From contig CALMFL010000176.1 of assembly GCA_937862595.1 (NCBI GenBank), positions 1-11,377 on the forward strand: a stretch of DNA of 11,377 nucleotides, written 5' to 3'. Both the position numbers and the translations under genes were made by a program. This DNA comes from an uncultured Fidelibacterota bacterium (GTDB lineage Bacteria > Fidelibacterota > Fidelibacteria > Fidelibacterales > Fidelibacteraceae). The first letter of the stretch is position 1; every line of letters starts with the position of its first letter. Positions 6,847 through 11,377 of the stretch are shown piece by piece. Under the pieces are notes generated by a model. The model worked only from the letters and a program-made list of their open reading frames with translations. It made no database searches and was not told where the DNA came from.

Positions 6847-8964
6847 ATGAGAGAGTCGATCTTCATCGGATTAATCCAGAATATTGCGGTTTTGCTTCTC
6901 TTCAGCATGATCTATGATTATGTGTGGGTAAGAAATAAACAGATGCGCACCGTCCCCGGGAAGCTGCTGGCGGGATTCATGATCGGCCTGATAGGTCTCT
7001 TCCTGATGTATACCCCCTGGGTTCTCGGACCGGGACTGGTATTTGATACGCGCACTATTCTGTTGTCCATTTCAGGCTTGTTCTTCGGAGCGGTCCCGAC
7101 CCTGATCGCCATGGCGGTCACCGGGGCTTACCGTGTCTATATGGGCGGCAGCGGCATCTGGATGGGCCTGGCCACCATCCTGAGTTCCGGTCTTATCGGC
7201 ATTTTGTGGAGGAAGTATTTCCCCTTGAAAAACATACGGAAACCCGTGTTCAACCTGTATTTCCTGGGGCTTGCCGTACACGTCGCCATGATGCTCTGCG
7301 TCATGCTGCTGCCGGAAGGGAGCCGCCTCCCGACGCTCCGGACGATCTTTTTGCCTCTTTTCCTAATCTATACGCCCGGTACGGCGCTGCTCGGCCTGAT
7401 CATGATGAAACGCCATTCGCTGACGGAAATGCAGAAGGAAAAAGACGAAAGCGAAAAAAAATACCGCATTTTGGTCGAGAACGCCGACAACGCCATCGTA
7501 GTGGCTCAGGACGGGTTTATCCGTTTTGCAAATCCCAAGACCCTTGAGATCTTCGGTACAAGCAAAGAGAAGATCCTGAACTTTCCGTTTCAGGACATGA
7601 TCCACCCGGAAGACCGGGACCGGCTGATGGCGCGGCACTGGGACAATATGAAAAGAAAGCCGCTGAAGAGCTCCTTCTATTCCTACCGTGTTCTGGCCGG
7701 CCCTGAAAAGGAGGTCCGATGGTTTGAACAGAACACGGTCCAGATCGACTGGGAGGGGAAGCCCGCGACCCTGAACTTTATCAACGACGTCACTCATATC
7801 CGGGAAACCGAACGCCAGCTGATGCTGGCCAAGGAAAAAGCCGAAGAAAGCGACCGGCTGAAATCCATCTTCCTTTCGAACATGAGCCACGAGATCCGCA
7901 CCCCGATGAACGCCATCATGGGTTTTGCGGACCTTCTGGGAAATGAGGGGATCAGCCCCGAGAAGAAGAAGCATTTTACTGCCATGATCCGCAACTCCGG
8001 CGGCCGGCTGATGCACATCATCAACGACATTATCGATATTTCAAAGCTGGAAGCCAAGCAGCTGTCCGTTATTGCGCAGCCCTGCCAGGTCTATGATATC
8101 TACAATCAAAGCCTTGAAACCTTCAGGAACAATCCTCTGCTCAGGGAAAAACCCGGCGTAGAGGTAAAAGGGTTCTTTCCGCCGGATTACCGGGACCTCA
8201 TTGTGGAGACGGACCATCACCGCCTTCAGCAGGTCATCGACAATCTTCTGGAGAATGCCCTTAAGTACACCGACAAAGGGTATATTGAGCTGGGCTGCAG
8301 CATTAAGGAAAACGGGGGAAACCTGCAGATGACCGTTCAGGTGAAAGATACCGGCGCCGGGATCGCAGAAGAAAAGAAAGCGATCATTTTTGAACGCTTC
8401 CGCCAGGCGGAGGAAGATCGTTTTCACGAAGGGGCGGGCCTTGGCCTCAGCATATCGCAGGGCATCATTGAACTGCTTGGAGGAAAAATAGGGTTCGAGA
8501 GCGAACGGGGGCGCGGAAGCACCTTCCACTTTACCCTTCCGCTGAAAAGAGCAGAAAAAGAAAACAAGGAAGAAATCTCCGCGGGCAGCTATAAACTCGA
8601 TCTTTCGGGAAAACATGTAGTGATCGCCGAAGACGATATCGCCTCGTTTTTCCTGATCAGGGAATTCCTGAAAGACACGGAGGCGGAGATCATCCATGCG
8701 CCCGACGGTGAAGCGCTGATGAAGACGCTGAAAGAGCGGGACCCCGACCTCATCCTGCTTGACATCAATTTGCCGCGGAAAGACGGCTACGAATGTCTGG
8801 AAGAGATCAAAGAGGCGGGATATAAAACAAAAGTCATCGCGCAGACCGCCTATGCCCTGGAAGACGAAAAGGAACATTGCCTCAATGCCGGGTGCCAGGG
8901 CTACGTATCCAAGCCCATTGACCCGGTTGTCCTTTTCACGGAGATCAGCAAAGTTCTCTCATAG
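6847..8964 (+). CDS. Hybrid sensor histidine kinase: LytS-type 5TM sensor, PAS, HisKA, HATPase, receiver
   Basis: A 705-residue inner-membrane kinase. Residues about 1-190 are a hydrophobic sensor of the 5TM receptor LytS type, with the hallmark GPGLVFDTRTI at 61-71 and GAYRVYMGGSG at 93-103. A short coiled linker leads to a PAS domain about 203-320 (ENADNAIVVAQDGFIRFAN), then HisKA with phospho-accepting H348 in SHEIRTP. The ATPase has an N box DNLLEN at 465-470, G1 DTGAGI at 501-506, F box FERF at 515-518 and G2 GLGLS. A receiver occupies about 588-705: acidic E595/D596/D597, phospho-acceptor D639, T667 and K689. All catalytic residues are intact. There is no HPt or DNA-binding domain, so phosphate must pass to a separate HPt or regulator, or the receiver tunes the kinase. 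Shine-Dalgarno GGAGG sits 7 bases before the ATG. The signal is unknown. Confidence 0.95.
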   Translation: MRESIFIGLIQNIAVLLLFSMIYDYVWVRNKQMRTVPGKLLAGFMIGLIGLFLMYTPWVLGPGLVFDTRTILLSISGLFFGAVPTLIAMAVTGAYRVYMGGSGIWMGLATILSSGLIGILWRKYFPLKNIRKPVFNLYFLGLAVHVAMMLCVMLLPEGSRLPTLRTIFLPLFLIYTPGTALLGLIMMKRHSLTEMQKEKDESEKKYRILVENADNAIVVAQDGFIRFANPKTLEIFGTSKEKILNFPFQDMIHPEDRDRLMARHWDNMKRKPLKSSFYSYRVLAGPEKEVRWFEQNTVQIDWEGKPATLNFINDVTHIRETERQLMLAKEKAEESDRLKSIFLSNMSHEIRTPMNAIMGFADLLGNEGISPEKKKHFTAMIRNSGGRLMHIINDIIDISKLEAKQLSVIAQPCQVYDIYNQSLETFRNNPLLREKPGVEVKGFFPPDYRDLIVETDHHRLQQVIDNLLENALKYTDKGYIELGCSIKENGGNLQMTVQVKDTGAGIAEEKKAIIFERFRQAEEDRFHEGAGLGLSISQGIIELLGGKIGFESERGRGSTFHFTLPLKRAEKENKEEISAGSYKLDLSGKHVVIAEDDIASFFLIREFLKDTEAEIIHAPDGEALMKTLKERDPDLILLDINLPRKDGYECLEEIKEAGYKTKVIAQTAYALEDEKEHCLNAGCQGYVSKPIDPVVLFTEISKVLS

Positions 8965-8985
8965 TATCAAGAAAGGATCAACGCC

Positions 8986-9294
8986 ATGAACAAAGAGATC
9001 GTATCCGTTAACCCGAAGCAAACGGCAAAAATTCTTGCCGTCACCACGACACTCATTTCTCTGATCTTCTCACTGATCGGGGTTGTTGTGCTTATCTGGG
9101 GTTACTTCGGGAAATCGCTCTATGCCCAAACGGTCGGCGTGACCTATATCCTGCTCCCTCTTTTCAATTTCATCCTGGTTTATCTTTTTTCACGTCTGAC
9201 CTTCTGGATCTACAACAAAACAGCCGCCAGATACGGCGGGATCCTGATGGATTTGCGGGACCCGGAAGACACGGAAGATACCCCGGGCAACTGA
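8986..9294 (+). CDS. Small two-helix membrane protein, DUF3566-like
   Basis: A 102-residue protein with a short cytoplasmic-looking start (VNPKQTAKI), a first membrane helix about 16-40, a second about 52-76, and a charged acidic tail (RDPEDTEDTPGN). The motif IYNKTAARYGGI at 75-86 resembles the end of the DUF3566-type family, in which a helix is followed by LYN..A...GG; this is resemblance by eye. No function is known to me. A good Shine-Dalgarno GAAAGGA lies 8 bases upstream, and the gene starts 21 bases after the kinase stop, so it is probably cotranscribed with the kinase and with the oxidoreductase 2 bases downstream. It is a candidate partner of the membrane kinase, but nothing in the sequence proves that. 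Confidence 0.7.
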   Translation: MNKEIVSVNPKQTAKILAVTTTLISLIFSLIGVVVLIWGYFGKSLYAQTVGVTYILLPLFNFILVYLFSRLTFWIYNKTAARYGGILMDLRDPEDTEDTPGN

Positions 9295-9296
9295 CC

Positions 9297-10289
9297 ATGA
9301 AGCGTCTTCAGGATATTGTATGGGGCGTGATCGGCGCGGGTGCTGTGTGTGAAAAAAAGAGCATGCCCGCCATGACGATCATTCCGCATTCACGGGTAAA
9401 AACCGTCATGCGACGCGATGCCGGCGCCTGCCGCGCCTTTGCCGAACGGCACCGTATTCCCAACTGGACGACGGAAAGCGAAGCGATATTCCGTGATCCG
9501 GAGATCAATGCCGTCTACATCGCCACCCCGCCGGACACGCACGAGCCCTATGCGCTGCGGGCGGCGAAGGCCGGAAAAGCGGTCTATGTGGAAAAACCCA
9601 TGGCGCGTAACTACGGGGAATGCAGGAACATGATCAAGGCTTGCGACGAAGCGGACGTGCCGCTTTTTGTCGCGTACTACCGCCGGAGACTCCCCCATTT
9701 TCTGCGTATTAAAGAACTGCTTGATGCAAAGGCCATCGGGACGGTGCGCAGCGTAACGATCCGTTTCATCCGCTCCGCCCGCCCGGACGACATCGCAGCT
9801 GCGGAAAGCAACTGGCGCATTCGTCCCGCCGTTTCCGGCGGGGGCCATTTCCATGATCTGGCCTCCCACCAGCTGGACCTGACGGACTATTTCTTCGGTC
9901 CCGTCCGCACAGTGAAGGGCAGCGCGCGCAATCTCGCCGGCTATTATGAACCCGCAGACACCGTAAGGGCGGAATTTGACTTCGACCGGAACATTCACGG
10001 AGTCGGGGAATGGAGTTTTGTGTCCCCGGCGGGGGAAGAGGAGGACACGATCACGGTCAGCGGTAACGAAGGCGAACTGAGATTTTCCACCTTCGCGCAT
10101 GCCCGCATCGAAGGCACCCTGAGTTCCGGAGCGGTCCTGCGCGAAAAGATGATCCTGCCCGTCCATATTCAGGAACCTCTGATCCGGACGATCATTGCCC
10201 AATTGCGCGGCGAAGGGACCTGCCCCAGCACCGGAGAAAGCGCCGCACGCACCAGCCGGGTCATGGATGCCATATGTTCGGGAAAATGA
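9297..10289 (+). CDS. Gfo/Idh/MocA-family NAD(P)-dependent oxidoreductase
   Basis: A soluble 330-residue dehydrogenase of the family that oxidises or reduces sugars, inositols and related polyols. The N-terminal Rossmann fold starts at WGVIGAGAVCEK, with the GxxGxG dinucleotide motif at G10-G15, and VYIATPPDTH at 73-82. The family motif EKP is at 99-101 with the likely catalytic lysine K100. The second domain carries GGGHFHDLASHQLDL at 181-195, which contributes the conserved Asp and His (D187, H191). The length is typical and the ends look complete. The ATG follows the stop of the preceding gene by only 2 bases and has no clear Shine-Dalgarno of its own, so it is probably translationally coupled to it. 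The substrate cannot be inferred: no sugar transporter, isomerase or kinase lies nearby. Confidence 0.92.
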   Translation: MKRLQDIVWGVIGAGAVCEKKSMPAMTIIPHSRVKTVMRRDAGACRAFAERHRIPNWTTESEAIFRDPEINAVYIATPPDTHEPYALRAAKAGKAVYVEKPMARNYGECRNMIKACDEADVPLFVAYYRRRLPHFLRIKELLDAKAIGTVRSVTIRFIRSARPDDIAAAESNWRIRPAVSGGGHFHDLASHQLDLTDYFFGPVRTVKGSARNLAGYYEPADTVRAEFDFDRNIHGVGEWSFVSPAGEEEDTITVSGNEGELRFSTFAHARIEGTLSSGAVLREKMILPVHIQEPLIRTIIAQLRGEGTCPSTGESAARTSRVMDAICSGK

Positions 10290-10375
10290 TCCATAAGCCT
10301 GAGGAATATATTTTTTTGTCACAAAATGTTTTATATTTTAAAGCTTAAATAAGGTTACAATCGGGGAAGCCGCTT
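10290..10375 (+). promoter_or_regulatory. AT-rich gap, probable promoter region of the ZIP transporter operon
   Basis: The 10300-10355 part is strongly AT-rich beside GC-rich genes, which fits a promoter. Weak matches are TTGTCA at 10316 and TACAAT at 10356, but their spacing to a partner box is poor, so I do not fix a start site. The inverted pair AAAAT/ATTTT (10323-10338) could bind a metal regulator, but I see no convincing Zur or MntR consensus. A GGGGAAG Shine-Dalgarno (10363-10369) precedes the ATG at 10376. No clear terminator for the upstream operon is visible. Confidence 0.3.
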
Positions 10376-11188
10376 ATGATAGAAAAACTTTTAACCTATG
10401 ATCCTATCCTGCTGGCGCTGTTCGGGACGCTTTTTACCTGGTTCATGACAGCTGCCGGGTCGTTCATGGTCATTTTCTTCAAATCCATCAACAAGAAGGT
10501 CCTGAACGCTATGCTGGGATTTGCGGCCGGTGTGATGATCGCGGCGTCTTTCTGGTCGCTTCTTGCGCCGGCGCTCGACATGGCGGAAGCGAACGGTCAA
10601 ACCCCCTGGGTCCCGGCGGTGGTCGGGTTCCTGCTCGGCGGCGCGTTCCTTCTGCTGATCGACAACATACTGCCGCATTTGCATCTGGGACTGCCGACCG
10701 AAAAGGCCGAAGGCATAAAAACGTCCTGGCAGCGGAGCGTCCTGCTCGTGTCCGCCATTACCCTGCATAACATTCCCGAAGGCTTTGCCGTCGGGGTTGC
10801 TTTCGGCGCCCTGTCCCACAACCCCGGGATCGGCACTCTCACCGGCGCGATGGTCCTGGCTTTCGGCATCGGCCTTCAGAACTTTCCCGAAGGCGCGGCG
10901 GTTTCCATTCCCCTCAGACGGGAAGGCATGTCCCGCTGGAAGGCGTTCAACTACGGACAGATGTCCGGAATTGTCGAGCCCATTGCCGGCGTGCTGGGGG
11001 CCCTGCTGGTATTGAAGATCACACCCCTTCTGCCTTACGCACTGGCTTTTGCGGCCGGCGCCATGATCTTTGTGGTCGTGGAAGAACTGATCCCCGAATC
11101 GCAGCGCGGGAACGAGACGGACTGGTCCAGCATCGGCGCCATGCTGGGATTTGCGACCATGATGCTGCTGGATGTCGCCCTGGGATAA
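10376..11188 (+). CDS. ZIP-family divalent metal transporter (GufA/ZIP11-like)
   Basis: A 270-residue inner-membrane protein with about eight hydrophobic segments, the normal size for bacterial ZIPs. Family knowledge: ZIP proteins move Zn, Fe or Mn into the cytoplasm. The metal-site signatures are intact: HNIPEGFAVG at 131-140 in the fourth membrane segment, QNFPEGAAV at 168-176 in the fifth, E201 in the sixth, and EELIPES at 236-242. The histidine-containing loop PHLHLG at 100-105 sits where ZIPs carry a cytoplasmic metal-binding loop; here it is short. QNFPEG in place of HNFPEG, together with the paired PEG motifs, points to the GufA/ZIP11 branch. The metal cannot be read from sequence. The ATG is preceded by GGGGAAG. 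The stop TAA runs into an A tract leading to the next gene's ribosome binding site, so the two are probably one operon. Confidence 0.93.
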   Translation: MIEKLLTYDPILLALFGTLFTWFMTAAGSFMVIFFKSINKKVLNAMLGFAAGVMIAASFWSLLAPALDMAEANGQTPWVPAVVGFLLGGAFLLLIDNILPHLHLGLPTEKAEGIKTSWQRSVLLVSAITLHNIPEGFAVGVAFGALSHNPGIGTLTGAMVLAFGIGLQNFPEGAAVSIPLRREGMSRWKAFNYGQMSGIVEPIAGVLGALLVLKITPLLPYALAFAAGAMIFVVVEELIPESQRGNETDWSSIGAMLGFATMMLLDVALG

Positions 11189-11205
11189 AAAAAAAGGACA
11201 AGCGC

Positions 11206-11377
11206 ATGGGAAAACACAGGCACAGCCGCCCGGACCTGATCGGCGAACATAAGGCGGGAGATACGGGGCAGTTGATCCTTTTCGTCCTTTTTATGGGCGT
11301 CTGGATAGCGGACAGTCTCTGGCTTCACAAAACGACCCAGCTCAACGGCCTTGTCCCCCTTTATGTCCGCATACCTC
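11206..11377 (+). CDS. N-terminus of a membrane protein, possibly isoprenylcysteine carboxyl methyltransferase-like; 3' end cut by the window
   Basis: An open frame starts at ATG 11206, 17 bases after the ZIP stop, behind an AAGGA at 11194-11198 with 7-base spacing, and stays open to the window end (57 codons). The product begins MGKHRHSRPDLIGEHKAGDT, then a membrane helix from about residue 22 (GQLILFVLFMGVWIADSLWL), then a loop and VPLYVRIP. The basic start, the GEH..GD.GQLI pattern and the following helix resemble the N-terminus of bacterial ICMT/PEMT-family membrane methyltransferases. The SAM-binding part would lie beyond the window, so the assignment is tentative. That it is a real gene is well supported by the ribosome binding site and spacing. 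Confidence 0.6.
   Translation, partial: MGKHRHSRPDLIGEHKAGDTGQLILFVLFMGVWIADSLWLHKTTQLNGLVPLYVRIP

Noticed and set aside
10293..10317. CCTGAGG followed by an A/T run and seven T residues after the oxidoreductase gene, as a terminator
   Set aside because: The only stem is CCT/AGG-sized and too short for a convincing hairpin before the T tract.
9390..10322. Long minus-strand open frame (310 codons) opposite the oxidoreductase
   Set aside because: The plus-strand frame carries all Gfo/Idh/MocA motifs; the antisense product resembles nothing.

Overview
This window looks like chromosomal DNA from a GC-moderate bacterium of the FCB group, that is, a relative of phyla such as Marinimicrobia, Calditrichota, Cloacimonadota or Ignavibacteria. 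The main clue is the first gene, whose C-terminus carries the NYPNPFNP-type sorting domain (residues 940-947) typical of cargo of the type IX secretion system in these lineages. I cannot place it to a phylum from the sequence alone. There is no sign of phage, transposase, CRISPR, rRNA or tRNA genes.

Layout. (1) Positions 1-3087, plus strand: the body of a large secreted M6-family metalloprotease, with its N-terminus cut off by the window edge. (2) Positions 3088-3338: a convergent, AT-rich intergenic stretch with a good intrinsic terminator and two identical 21-bp perfect hairpins 129 bp apart. (3) Positions 3339-6689, minus strand: a tight three-gene operon, read in the order VTE5/VTE6-like isoprenoid-alcohol kinase fusion, cytoplasmic NlpC/P60 endopeptidase with SH3 domains, tryptophanyl-tRNA synthetase. 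It has a recognisable promoter at 6714-6742 and an ATGA stop/start overlap before trpS. (4) Positions 6690-6846: a divergent promoter region. (5) Positions 6847-10289, plus strand: a hybrid histidine kinase with a LytS-type 5TM sensor, a small two-helix membrane protein, and a Gfo/Idh/MocA oxidoreductase, closely spaced. (6) Positions 10290-10375: a short AT-rich gap. (7) Positions 10376-11377, plus strand: a ZIP-family metal transporter followed by the start of a small membrane protein resembling isoprenylcysteine carboxyl methyltransferase-family proteins, cut by the window edge.

How the genes work together. Most look like housekeeping or general physiology rather than a dedicated defence or mobile system. 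The most unusual protein is the 510-residue fusion. It joins a CTP-dependent polyprenol/phytol kinase-like half to a DUF92 (phytyl-phosphate kinase-like) half, and so could turn a free isoprenoid alcohol into its diphosphate with one polypeptide. The hybrid kinase keeps the two arginines that I recall as pyruvate contacts in E. coli BtsS, with no DNA-binding output domain encoded in the window. I found no clear evidence of an entirely new multi-gene system here.
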